Positions 1-8,129 of a DNA stretch of 64,000 nt are shown one piece after another. The notes beneath the pieces were generated by a model. The model was not told the origin of the DNA and searched no databases. It saw nothing but the letters and a program-made list of their open reading frames with translations. A program made the translations under genes and the position numbers. The DNA lies in assembly GCA_965650335.1 (NCBI GenBank), contig CBFGOI010000002.1, forward strand, positions 1 to 64,000, in the 5' to 3' direction. This DNA is from Paradesertivirga sp965650335. GTDB taxonomy: Bacteria; Bacteroidota; Bacteroidia; Sphingobacteriales; Sphingobacteriaceae. Position 1 is the first letter of the stretch; every line of letters starts with the position of its first letter.

Positions 1-1257
1 TCTACAGGAGAAGCGAAGCTTGTTAAGGTTCTGGTTCCTGAGGGCGCAGAGTTTACAGGGATAGCACTGATGTTGTTAGTGCCCGCAATATTGCTCCAGT
101 ATTCCCATACGATGCTTCCGGTGCCAGAACATGCAAGAGTAGGGTTGTTAATTACAATTGATACAGGAGCTGAAGTTGTGCTTAGTCCGGAGTTATCGGT
201 TGCTTTTGCCGTAACTGAATATGTTCCGGCCGAAATATTATTCCATGCAAATGAATACGGGCTTGTAAGATCTTCGCCCAATTTGGTTAAACCGTTAAAG
301 AACTCAACTTTAGCAATTGTTCCGTCCTGATCAGTTGCATTGGCTGTTATAGTGGTTGTAGCCGGTGCAGTAAAATTGTTGATTGCCGGAGAGGTAATTG
401 AGATTTGCGGAGCAACAGAAGCAATTATTGTTGCGACAGGTAGCTCGAACGGAATTAAATTAGATCCCTGAATTGGTCTTTGCAAAGTTCCGTCAGGAAG
501 TTTCCAGCCAACCGACACGTGATCCTGGGCGCCACCTCCTTCTTTGTGCAAGGCTTCGATGTAATAACGTTGCCCGGCTAGTAAGCTGATTTCAACAGAT
601 TGCTGCGAAGGGTAACGATCATACCAGCCCGGAGTTGTCCAGTCGTCAACAGAAGCGATTTTTCTTTTATTGGCAGGATCACCGTTTGTACTTAACCACA
701 ATTCACCATTATCATCACTGGCGATATAGAAAACATAATTTCCACTTACAGGCGGACAGATATAACCTCTGATGCGAGAACCATAATCGTCGCCAAAATC
801 TACAGGAGAAGCGAAGCTTGTTAAGGTTCTGGTTCCTGAGGGCGCAGAGTTTAAAGGGATAGCGCTAATGTTGTTAGTGCCCGCAATATTGCTCCAGTAT
901 TCCCATATGATGCTTCCGGTGCCAGAGCATGCCAGCGTAGGGTTATTAATTACTATTGATACGGTATCCGAAGTTGTACTAAGTCCTGAATTGTCGGTTG
1001 CCTTTGCTGTTATGGGATACGTTCCGGCTGAAATATTGCTCCAGTTGAAAGAATAAGGACTTGTAAGGGCTTCGCCTAATTTAGTTTTTCCTGTAAAGAA
1101 CTCAACTTTAGCAATTGTTCCGTCCTGGTCGTTAGCATTTGCTGTTATCGTAGTTGTCGCCGGCGCAGTAAGAATGCTGTTCGAGACAGGAGAAGTTAGT
1201 GAAACCAGGGGAGCGGCAACTGCAATAACCGGGCTGGAGATTGTAATTTCAACTGGT
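1..1257. repeat. In-frame tandem repeat, 798-bp period, within the exoprotein gene
   Basis: Bases 1 to about 459 match 799 to about 1257. The offset of 798 bp is 266 codons, so the reading frame is kept. The first 54 bp are identical and I count seven differences in the first 145 bp (PA14 N-terminal part). The Ig-like part is clearly more diverged. A third, weaker Ig-like copy lies near 1198-1510 without its own PA14 domain. The unit is therefore an Ig-PA14 module duplicated in the protein. Confidence 0.85.
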
Positions 1258-4196
1258 GCCGAAGTGGTACTAAGCCCAGAATTATCTGTAGCCTTCGCCG
1301 TTAAAGAAAATGTCCCTGCGGAAGCATTGGCCCAGCTAAATGTAAAAGGACTTGACACTGTTTCGCCTAATTTCGTGGTTCCGTTAAAAAACTCAACTTT
1401 ACTAATTGTGCCGTCCGAATCACTTGCATCAGCCGTGATAACTATGGCAGAGGATGTTAAAAATTTGCTGGTAGGAGCTGGTGACGTCAGAGCCACTTTA
1501 GGTGCTTCCGAAGCAGCAACTGCGAATAGTATGGTATATTTTTGAATTAAACTGTCGGCCAGTATAGAAATGGTTGCAGTGTGATTTCCTATCGCTAGAG
1601 CAGATGCATCTGCCTTTAAAGAAATAGTGCCACTTCCGCGCTCATCACTTATCACGCCGACTGTGTCCGAAAGCTTTAGCCATGAAACATCGCTTGATGC
1701 CTTCCAGCTCATTGCAGTTGTTCCCGAGTTCCATACTGTAAAAGGTGCTTGAGATACGTTTCCGGCAGTTCCTGATAGCTCAATCACATGCAATGGTCCG
1801 CAGATTGCCGGCCCTTGTAAAGTTCCTGAATAAGGGACTGCAAATCCTGAAAAGGTGTTTTCTCTCAAGGCTATCTTCTGTGTGGTTGTAATTCCTGAAA
1901 GATTAGCCGTTGATCCAAAGTTATTTTTGTAAAATAGCTGGTTGGCAATGCCATCTCCGCTCCAGGAAAATCCATTCGGTAAACCTAAGTCGCCTCCGGT
2001 AGAAAATGCACTTCTAACATTTAAAAATTCATTATGTTCATAAATGAAATTTTCCAGTACAGGTGTAGCAGTTGGCATTATCGTATTTATAATACCAGAT
2101 TGAAGAGTTGTGCCGATGTTGTTTTTTCTAAAAGTGGTGGCTAATAAAGCAGTTTCAGCAGGTCGGTACATGTCTAACCCGTTTTGAACGGCCCATCTGC
2201 AATCAATGATTTTATTGTTGGTGTATAGACTGAAGTAATTTGGATCAACTCCGGTTGAGTGTTGTGTTGACCAGTTAGCTATTGCCGATCGTACTTCCGA
2301 AATGGTATTTCTATCTGCTATAAAGTTAAATACACCACCATAGGGCTCTATTCCGGCTGATGCGCTTGGATTTGGACTTGTTGCCGCATATGCCTTTCCG
2401 TCAATAAAGTTGTTGTACATTACAATTTTGTCTGCAAAATGTCCAACTGCAACAATACTGCTTGCATCAGGTTGTAAATTCCATGGCTTATCCAGGTTAA
2501 TCGTCGAACCACTCGCAGAAACTACTGCCCTGGATTGCCCTAAACCTCGTCCTTTAATAATAACCGCAATTTTTGGCTGGTCAAGCGATAAGGAAAATCC
2601 ATTTAGGGAAGTTGAGGTTGCTGATGAAGAAGTTACAGAACCTGACCAGCTTGCCGAAAAACCCTCCCACAAGAATTGTTCTCCTGAATTCTGGTCCACA
2701 TCACTGCTTTCGCGCACAGTTAAATCATACGTGCTGGTATTCCCGATGTAAGTGGTACCGCCGCTTCCAAAGTTTCCGGTTGCGCAAAAGAAGCGCCCTT
2801 TTCCCCATCCTGCACCGTTAGTAGGATCAGTGTTATTAAAATCGCGGCAAGTAGAATTAGTGATGCTGATGTTAGAACCACCCCATGAATGAAGTGCGTT
2901 TTCAGTATCATTAGTTAAATAGAAATTGCACCTGTCAATAAATAATTGCGAGGCTTTTCCCAAGAAAGAAATCTTCCCGATAAGTTTACAATTCGTTAAA
3001 AATACACCGCGTGTATTATCAAGTTGCAATACATCGTAATTTTGAAACGAAAGGGTAACGTTATTCACTTTTACGTTAGAGCTTCCGCGTAAGAAGAACG
3101 GCCCTGAATGAATGGCCCGGTAGTTATTGTTGGTATCAAAAGTTAAGTCGCTTACTTCGAAAGTGCTCACAATTCCATAAACCATTGCATCAGATTGTGA
3201 AGTGAAGCTAGAATTACATTTAATGAAGGTTTTATCCTGGCCATCACCTTTCCACTGGGTATTATTCGTAGGATTAAGCATTCTGCTTATCATATAAGTA
3301 CCTTGTGGGAAATAAACTGTAGAGCCATAGGAGTTTTTTGCTGCCGCTAAGGCGCGATATATAGCATCGGTATCATCTGTTGTTCCGTTACCTAAAGCGC
3401 CATAGTTTTTAACATTAAAAATGGTCTGAGTCCATTGGGCACCATCGTTAACCGTTAGTTTTAAAGGCCCGCTCCAGCCGTATTCTCCGCCATGTCCATT
3501 ATGTGTCCAAATTTCATAATCTCCACTTGCTAATGTAGCTGGCAAGGTGAAATCGACCTTGTAAGGATTTACTTTTGTAACGGTGAGCCACTGACCAGCA
3601 CCACTTGCCGATTTTAGGTATACATTTGAAGTGGTAGAATCATTATACTGCGAGAGGTTGCGTCCGTAAACGGATACAGTGCTTCCTCGCGTTGCTTTTT
3701 CTGGTCCAACCCACCAGGCATCCGTTTTATTTACCGCTATAGGCTGGCCATAGCCTGCTTTATTTCCTGGCCAGATCAAATACATTGCCCAAGCAGGTAT
3801 CGCCTTATCAAGGGTAATTATTACTTTATCTTTTTCTAAACGTTGTATGCTCGCATCTTTTAAACGGCCATTAGAGCCATAAACCGCAAACCGAGAGTCT
3901 TTTCCTTCATCTGCACCGCTGAATTTTGTGAAATCCAGACCGGTTATTACCAAAGACTCGTCGGGACCCGCGGTCCGTGTCCATTCGGCGCAAACGGGTG
4001 TGCCTGTAGCTGCGGTGCCCGACATAGGTACACTAAAAGATTCCCCCGGAGCTGCCGGTAAAGGCGACGGCGCCGAATAATTCGAATATTTTGGAAGATT
4101 TTGGGCGTTTAAAGTGTTTGTTGTAGTAAAAACTGTAAGGCCTGTTACAAATAAGAAAATCTGAAGCGTTTTTGTAGAGTAAATTTGTTTAATCAC
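1..4196 (-). CDS. Secreted modular beta-helix/PA14 exoprotein (C-terminus beyond left edge)
   Basis: An uninterrupted minus-strand frame runs from a GTG at 4194-4196 off the left edge; about 1398 residues are visible. An in-frame TGA lies just upstream, so GTG is the most upstream start. Residues 1-32 form a signal peptide ending LNA|QN. Next come an Ig-like and an IPT-like stretch (about 35-250). A Pectate_lyase_3-type right-handed beta-helix follows (about 257-800), opening with the typical FNVKNYGALGNGTTDDTDAI signature. Then come a BACON-like domain (about 800-880), two bacterial Ig-like domains (about 895-1093), a PA14 domain (about 1090-1245, with YICPPVSGNYVFYIASDDNG), a third Ig-like domain and the start of a second PA14 domain. 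Such proteins bind or cleave polysaccharides outside the cell, and in Bacteroidota they are often T9SS cargo. The C-terminal sorting domain that would show this lies outside the window. Substrate and catalytic activity cannot be told from sequence. Confidence 0.85.
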   Translation of the reverse strand, partial: MIKQIYSTKTLQIFLFVTGLTVFTTTNTLNAQNLPKYSNYSAPSPLPAAPGESFSVPMSGTAATGTPVCAEWTRTAGPDESLVITGLDFTKFSGADEGKDSRFAVYGSNGRLKDASIQRLEKDKVIITLDKAIPAWAMYLIWPGNKAGYGQPIAVNKTDAWWVGPEKATRGSTVSVYGRNLSQYNDSTTSNVYLKSASGAGQWLTVTKVNPYKVDFTLPATLASGDYEIWTHNGHGGEYGWSGPLKLTVNDGAQWTQTIFNVKNYGALGNGTTDDTDAIYRALAAAKNSYGSTVYFPQGTYMISRMLNPTNNTQWKGDGQDKTFIKCNSSFTSQSDAMVYGIVSTFEVSDLTFDTNNNYRAIHSGPFFLRGSSNVKVNNVTLSFQNYDVLQLDNTRGVFLTNCKLIGKISFLGKASQLFIDRCNFYLTNDTENALHSWGGSNISITNSTCRDFNNTDPTNGAGWGKGRFFCATGNFGSGGTTYIGNTSTYDLTVRESSDVDQNSGEQFLWEGFSASWSGSVTSSSATSTSLNGFSLSLDQPKIAVIIKGRGLGQSRAVVSASGSTINLDKPWNLQPDASSIVAVGHFADKIVMYNNFIDGKAYAATSPNPSASAGIEPYGGVFNFIADRNTISEVRSAIANWSTQHSTGVDPNYFSLYTNNKIIDCRWAVQNGLDMYRPAETALLATTFRKNNIGTTLQSGIINTIMPTATPVLENFIYEHNEFLNVRSAFSTGGDLGLPNGFSWSGDGIANQLFYKNNFGSTANLSGITTTQKIALRENTFSGFAVPYSGTLQGPAICGPLHVIELSGTAGNVSQAPFTVWNSGTTAMSWKASSDVSWLKLSDTVGVISDERGSGTISLKADASALAIGNHTATISILADSLIQKYTILFAVAASEAPKVALTSPAPTSKFLTSSAIVITADASDSDGTISKVEFFNGTTKLGETVSSPFTFSWANASAGTFSLTAKATDNSGLSTTSAPVEITISSPVIAVAAPLVSLTSPVSNSILTAPATTTITANANDQDGTIAKVEFFTGKTKLGEALTSPYSFNWSNISAGTYPITAKATDNSGLSTTSDTVSIVINNPTLACSGTGSIIWEYWSNIAGTNNISAIPLNSAPSGTRTLTSFASPVDFGDDYGSRIRGYICPPVSGNYVFYIASDDNGELWLSTNGDPANKRKIASVDDWTTPGWYDRYPSQQSVEISLLAGQRYYIEALHKEGGGAQDHVSVGWKLPDGTLQRPIQGSNLIPFELPVATIIASVAPQISITSPAINNFTAPATTTITANATDQDGTIAKVEFFNGLTKLGEDLTSPYSFAWNNISAGTYSVTAKATDNSGLSTTSAPVSIVINNPTLACSGTGSIVWEYWSNIAGTNNISAIPVNSAPSGTRTLTSFASPV

Positions 4197-4517
4197 CGTA
4201 TCTATATTTCTTTTTCAATTCCCATCCCTTGAATACGGCTCGAAAACCTAATTTTCAAAACCTTTTACCGTTGGTAGACAATGTATTTCCAATGTGGATT
4301 TCGGGTTTTTACGGGATCATTCCTTAAAAGGTTATGTGGGATTTGTTTTTATTTTGGACTGCAATATTCTGTTCTCACCAAACCTTATCCTTTTGTATGC
4401 GTTTGGTTTAAGTAGTTGGTGGCCTTCCAGATATTTTTTAGCGGAGCCCGTATGTTTAACAAATGCATAAACTCGGCATTGTGAACATATAATTCAATTT
4501 GAATTATTTGAGCGAGA
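4197..4517. other. Divergent intergenic region, exoprotein / wcaI
   Basis: This 321-bp AT-rich gap separates two divergently transcribed genes and must hold both promoters. I see no convincing TTTG-N20-TAnnTTTG pair on either strand and no ORF worth naming. A short palindrome at 4491-4505 is the only structure that stands out. Confidence 0.5.
4491..4505. promoter_or_regulatory. Short inverted repeat upstream of wcaI
   Basis: AATTCAA-T-TTGAATT is a perfect 7-bp inverted repeat with one spacer base, ending 12 bp before the wcaI ATG. It could be an operator or part of the promoter. In such AT-rich DNA a chance palindrome is quite possible. Confidence 0.3.
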
Positions 4518-5843
4518 ATGAATAAGAAAGTTTTATTAATAAGTTACAATTTTAAGCCGGAGCCTACAGGAATCGGTAAATACAACGGTGAAATGATTGA
4601 GTGGCTGGCTAAAAAGGGCTATGATTGTTCGGTTGTTACTACCTACCCATATTATCCTTACTGGAAGGTTCAGGAGCCTTATCGAAGTAATAGATTCTTT
4701 TTTAAAGCTGAAAGGCTTGCTTCAAAAAACTTAAATTCCGAAATTACGATATACCGGTGCCCACAATTTGTGCCTTCAGTGCCCTCGGGACTGAAAAGGA
4801 TTTTACAGGAGATTTCGTTTTTCTTTTCAGCATCGGTAAGAATGGTTCCTCTTCTTTTTGGTAAGAAATATGATTTAATTATTACAGTTGCGCCTTCTTT
4901 TTTGCTGGGATTGTTAGGTGTGTTCACTAAAAAAATTACAGGGGCAAAGTTTATCTACCATATTCAGGATCTTCAGATTGAGGCTGCAAGAGATCTGAAA
5001 ATGATACAATCCAAAGCTGTGGTTAATACTCTTTTCAGGATCGAGAAATACATTTTTAAGAAGGCGGATTTTATAAGTAGCATTTCTGAAGGAATGGTTA
5101 ACAAAATTCAAGCGAAAGCTGAAAAAGAAGTGCTTTTTTTTCCAAACTGGTCAGACACAGCCTTATTTCATCCCATTGATCAAAAGCAGCGATTAAAAAA
5201 ACAGTTTGGATTTTCAGAATCAAATAAAGTCATTCTATATTCCGGGGGAATAGGCGAGAAGCAAGGCTTAGAGTCTATTCTCTTCGCTGCCCGCGATCTT
5301 AGAAACCATAAGGATTTAAAGTTTGTGATTTGCGGTTCGGGTCCATACAAATCGATCTTACAGGGAATGGCTCAAAATTTACATCTTGACAATGTTATTT
5401 TCTATCCCCTGCAGCCGATCGAGAAATTCAATCAGTTTTTAAATATGGCCGATGTGCATTTGGTTATTCAGAAAGCCACAGCAAGTGATTTGGTTATGCC
5501 ATCAAAACTAACAACTATCCTGGCGGTAGGCGGGTTGGCTTTGGTCACAGCAAATGAGGGATCGAGTTTGCATTCATTGGTAAAGAAAAATAACTTAGCG
5601 ATAGTGGTTGATGCAGAAAATCAACAAGCCTTAAATCAGGGCTTATTAGAAGCTGTTATGAATAACACCGATGAGATAACTAAGAACGCACGTTTATACG
5701 CCGAGAAATATCTCTCTATTGATAACGTGATGCGAGGTTTTGAAGAAACTGTTTTAGGTGAATACACCGAGAATCCCAATCCAGCATTTTCTTTAAAACC
5801 GCCTTTATTTCCTGCGAGTACCTTCGTACATAAAGTCGAATAG
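4518..5843 (+). CDS. wcaI: WcaI-family glycosyltransferase (GT4)
   Basis: This 441-aa cytosolic or membrane-associated glycosyltransferase has the GT-B fold of the WcaI/GT4 group, which adds a sugar from a nucleotide donor to a lipid-linked exopolysaccharide intermediate. The N-terminus has the family signature of a Y-N-F-x-PEPTGIGKYNGEM stretch (about residues 10-27), then YYPYW and a VPSVPSGLKR segment. The C-terminal Rossmann half carries LYSGGIGEKQGLESIL (near 240) and a SDLVMPSKLTTILAVGG donor-binding region (near 325). Length matches the family. The gene stands alone on the plus strand and overlaps the LCP gene tail-to-tail by 39 bp. Its neighbours (LCP and CpsB/YwqE type) support a role in capsule or exopolysaccharide assembly. 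The exact sugar is unknown. Confidence 0.85.
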   Translation: MNKKVLLISYNFKPEPTGIGKYNGEMIEWLAKKGYDCSVVTTYPYYPYWKVQEPYRSNRFFFKAERLASKNLNSEITIYRCPQFVPSVPSGLKRILQEISFFFSASVRMVPLLFGKKYDLIITVAPSFLLGLLGVFTKKITGAKFIYHIQDLQIEAARDLKMIQSKAVVNTLFRIEKYIFKKADFISSISEGMVNKIQAKAEKEVLFFPNWSDTALFHPIDQKQRLKKQFGFSESNKVILYSGGIGEKQGLESILFAARDLRNHKDLKFVICGSGPYKSILQGMAQNLHLDNVIFYPLQPIEKFNQFLNMADVHLVIQKATASDLVMPSKLTTILAVGGLALVTANEGSSLHSLVKKNNLAIVVDAENQQALNQGLLEAVMNNTDEITKNARLYAEKYLSIDNVMRGFEETVLGEYTENPNPAFSLKPPLFPASTFVHKVE

Positions 5844-6803
5844 AGATTTTGAAGTGGATTTTAGATCAGTAACCAAATACCAGATTCCATTAATAATTTT
5901 TCCATTGCTCTCGAAATGTTGAGGAAATCGTCTCTCTTCGATCGTTCTGATGTTGTTGATAAAAACACTGCTACCCAATGTTAAAAGTTGAAAGCGCGGG
6001 ATACTTGTTTCAACGTAAGGAAGTATTTTTGAAACAACCTTTGGATATTCGGATATTCCGGCGTCCTTAAGTTTATTTAGAATAAGGCTTAAAACTGTTC
6101 TCTGTCTTTGTGTTCTTTCGTAGTCGTTTCCTATATATCTTATCCGTGTGTATGCCACGGCCTGTTTGCCGTTTAATGTTTGTGTTCCGGCTTTGGTCAC
6201 ATAGGGAGGTTTCACCTTTGAATCTTTATTGTTTTCGTCCAGGTAGGCATTTACCCAGCCCACTTCTTCTTTTTTTACATTAATTGTAATCCCATCTAAG
6301 GCGTCAATTACCTGGGCCATGCCATTAAAATCAACGCTGACAAAGTTTTCTAAATGCAGATTAAAATTTTCGTTTAAGGTTTTTAAGGCTAACTGGGGAC
6401 CGCCGATTCGGTATGCAGCATTGATCTTATCCATTCCAAAGGTGTCAACTTTCACATAGGTGTCTCTCATGATAGAGGAGAGTTTGATTTTATCGGTTGC
6501 CTTGCTGATGCTTATAATCATAATCGCATCAGAGTTCCCATATTTATCATGAGGGCGTTTATCCAGGCCGAACAACGCTATATTCACCGGAGGGTCAATT
6601 AAAGAATCTTCCCTTGCGGCCACGAATGGTGAGATACCTAAAGCTTTAGGAGTTTGAATAATATTTACCGGGGCGATATTGCTCAGCTGGCTGCGGATGT
6701 ACATCGCCAGAACCAAACTGCTTAGCAGAAAGATTCCAAGAGCAATTAGTAATACAAATTTAAAACGTCTTCTTCTCGTTTCAGTGTGTAAATTTTTAGT
6801 CAT
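5805..6803 (-). CDS. LytR-CpsA-Psr (LCP) family protein
   Basis: This 332-aa protein has a basic cytoplasmic N-terminus (ETRRRRFK), one transmembrane helix (about residues 12-35) and an extracytoplasmic LCP domain. Family hallmarks are visible: NIALFGLDKRP, NSDAIMIISI, LSSIMRDTYV, an INAAYRIGG segment, and the arginine-rich AYTRIRYIGNDYERTQRQR stretch that binds the polyprenyl pyrophosphate headgroup. LCP enzymes transfer lipid-linked glycans to acceptors in the envelope. I chose the ATG at 6803 because the frame upstream is a 33-codon extension opening with TTG and looking unlike the family. It lies 180 bp downstream of the CpsB/YwqE-type gene on the same strand and overlaps wcaI by 39 bp at the 3' ends. 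LCP proteins are best known from Gram-positives; the acceptor here is unknown. Confidence 0.85.
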   Translation of the reverse strand: MTKNLHTETRRRRFKFVLLIALGIFLLSSLVLAMYIRSQLSNIAPVNIIQTPKALGISPFVAAREDSLIDPPVNIALFGLDKRPHDKYGNSDAIMIISISKATDKIKLSSIMRDTYVKVDTFGMDKINAAYRIGGPQLALKTLNENFNLHLENFVSVDFNGMAQVIDALDGITINVKKEEVGWVNAYLDENNKDSKVKPPYVTKAGTQTLNGKQAVAYTRIRYIGNDYERTQRQRTVLSLILNKLKDAGISEYPKVVSKILPYVETSIPRFQLLTLGSSVFINNIRTIEERRFPQHFESNGKIINGIWYLVTDLKSTSKSLFDFMYEGTRRK

Positions 6804-6983
6804 AGGCAGTATCAATTTCCAAGGAAACGGAGTCAGAAAAACTTTGTTTCTTTTACAACAGGATAAATAATTGGTTTCATCAGCGGCCACGATCGTAATC
6901 AATGGATACCTTATTTAAACAACCATCATAGTGCCAAATTGTTCGGGGCTGGTGGATCAGAATCTTTTTTGGAAAGTCTAAAA

Positions 6984-7721
6984 TTACAGCGTTTCGTTTA
7001 AAAGCGGATAGTCTGTAAGTAATTTATACACGTAGGGTAATTGCAACGATTGCTTCAAAGCTGCAGCATGTTTGGTATGATGCATATCGCTGCCGATGAA
7101 ATTTATAAGCATGTTATCTATAAGATCTTCAGCAACTTTTTGAACCGGTTTGCCATAATAACCAGATAGTGAAATGGTGTTTAACTGGAAAAAACAACCG
7201 GCATCTTTTAGCCGGCGATAATTGTTAATCGAACCATGTAAATAGGAATATCGTTCTGGATGGGCAAGTAAAGGTACATAGCCTTTGGCTATTATTTTTT
7301 CAATCGTTTCAAACAGGTTAAGCGGATAGGTGGAAAAAGGAATTTCGAATAGAAGATAATTAGCACCGATTGTAAGAATGTCGCCCCGCTCTACCTTGTT
7401 TTCAAAATCTTCATCAAAGTAATACTCAGCAGCTGCTTCGATAGCAATATCAAGTTTTTGAACTTCAAGTTCTTGTTTTAAAAGGTCAAGGCCGGTATGA
7501 ATTGTTTCCTGGGTATTACGAAAATAATCTACCATGATGTGGGGTGTGGTGATGATTTTACGGAACCCTAGTTCTAAAAAGTTTCGCACCAAGTCCAGAG
7601 ATTGCGCGAGGTTCTGAGCTCCATCATCAATACCGGGAATGACATGTGAATGAATATCTGTCCCAAGTTTAGAAAAGTCAATTTCTGGTATGGTAGGTTT
7701 CGATTTGAAAAAAGATAACAT
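6984..7721 (-). CDS. CpsB/YwqE-type PHP-domain tyrosine phosphatase
   Basis: This 245-aa protein has the metal-dependent PHP fold of the CpsB/CapC/YwqE group, which removes phosphate from bacterial tyrosine kinases and so controls capsule polymerisation. The metal-binding motifs appear in order: DIHSHVIPGIDDGA (about 22-35), TTPHIM (about 58), the EAAAEYYFDEDF segment (about 96), LLAHPERY (about 151) and GSDMHH (about 211). Length matches the family. No BY-kinase (Wzc-like) partner is in the window, so its target must be elsewhere. It precedes the LCP gene in the same direction, which suggests a small polysaccharide-control unit. The substrate is inferred from the family only. Confidence 0.85.
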   Translation of the reverse strand: MLSFFKSKPTIPEIDFSKLGTDIHSHVIPGIDDGAQNLAQSLDLVRNFLELGFRKIITTPHIMVDYFRNTQETIHTGLDLLKQELEVQKLDIAIEAAAEYYFDEDFENKVERGDILTIGANYLLFEIPFSTYPLNLFETIEKIIAKGYVPLLAHPERYSYLHGSINNYRRLKDAGCFFQLNTISLSGYYGKPVQKVAEDLIDNMLINFIGSDMHHTKHAAALKQSLQLPYVYKLLTDYPLLNETL

Positions 7722-7800
7722 GAAGTATCAGCGTCCTATTTATGATCGGGCATCAATGTGCATTTTTAAAGCCTTATTACGCCGGATCTCTAAGTATTTT

Positions 7801-7825
7801 AAACTGATTATTAAAAAATCAGTTT
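7801..7825. repeat. Perfect inverted repeat between cpsB-like gene and small membrane gene
   Basis: AAACTGATT / AATCAGTTT form 9-bp arms around a 7-nt loop. The site is 80 bp upstream of the CpsB/YwqE-type start and 40 bp beyond the end of the 67-aa gene. No T-run follows on either strand, so it is not a classical terminator. It may be an operator or an RNA hairpin. Confidence 0.4.
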
Positions 7826-7865
7826 GATCTGGAATTCAATATAATAAAAAATCTGGAATTACCTG

Positions 7866-8069
7866 CTATAGGTTTTTTCTCGGAATAGCGAGCACAAGAA
7901 CAAGAGCAATTGAGAATATCGGAAGTATCATCAAATCCTGACTGCTGTCTAATACATGCGAGTGTCCCACATTTTTTATTATCTCAACAACAAACACTAA
8001 GAGTATAAAAAGCGCTACTATGCCATAAAACTTAGTGTTTGATACTTTTTTCTTTTTCACAAAGACCAA
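7866..8069 (-). CDS. Small two-helix membrane protein, unknown function
   Basis: I do not recognise this protein of up to 67 aa. It has a lysine-rich N-terminus, a hydrophobic helix (about residues 15-32), a short polar loop containing HSHVLDSSQD, a second helix (about 46-62) and a basic tail, which gives a small hairpin membrane protein. The start is uncertain: the frame opens with TTG at 8069, and GTG at 8060 begins just before the KKKK run and is equally plausible. It lies 60 bp beyond the CtpA start-to-stop unit, on the same strand, between ctpA and the CpsB/YwqE-type gene. Length, composition and placement make it credible but unproven. Confidence 0.5.
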   Translation of the reverse strand: MVFVKKKKVSNTKFYGIVALFILLVFVVEIIKNVGHSHVLDSSQDLMILPIFSIALVLVLAIPRKNL

Positions 8070-8129
8070 TTTTTGCTCTTCATACGCAAGCAGGATTCAA
8101 AAAGTTATACCTGCGTTCAGTTGCACAAT

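Noticed and set aside
70..1545. Three plus-strand ORFs with similar protein starts (LLVPAILLQYSH...)
   Set aside because: They are antisense shadows of the repeated Ig-PA14 modules of the minus-strand exoprotein, whose own frame is open and has recognisable domains.
6804..6902. N-terminal extension of the LCP gene from a TTG
   Set aside because: The 33 added residues look unlike the family, and the ATG at 6803 lies directly before the basic stretch and membrane helix.
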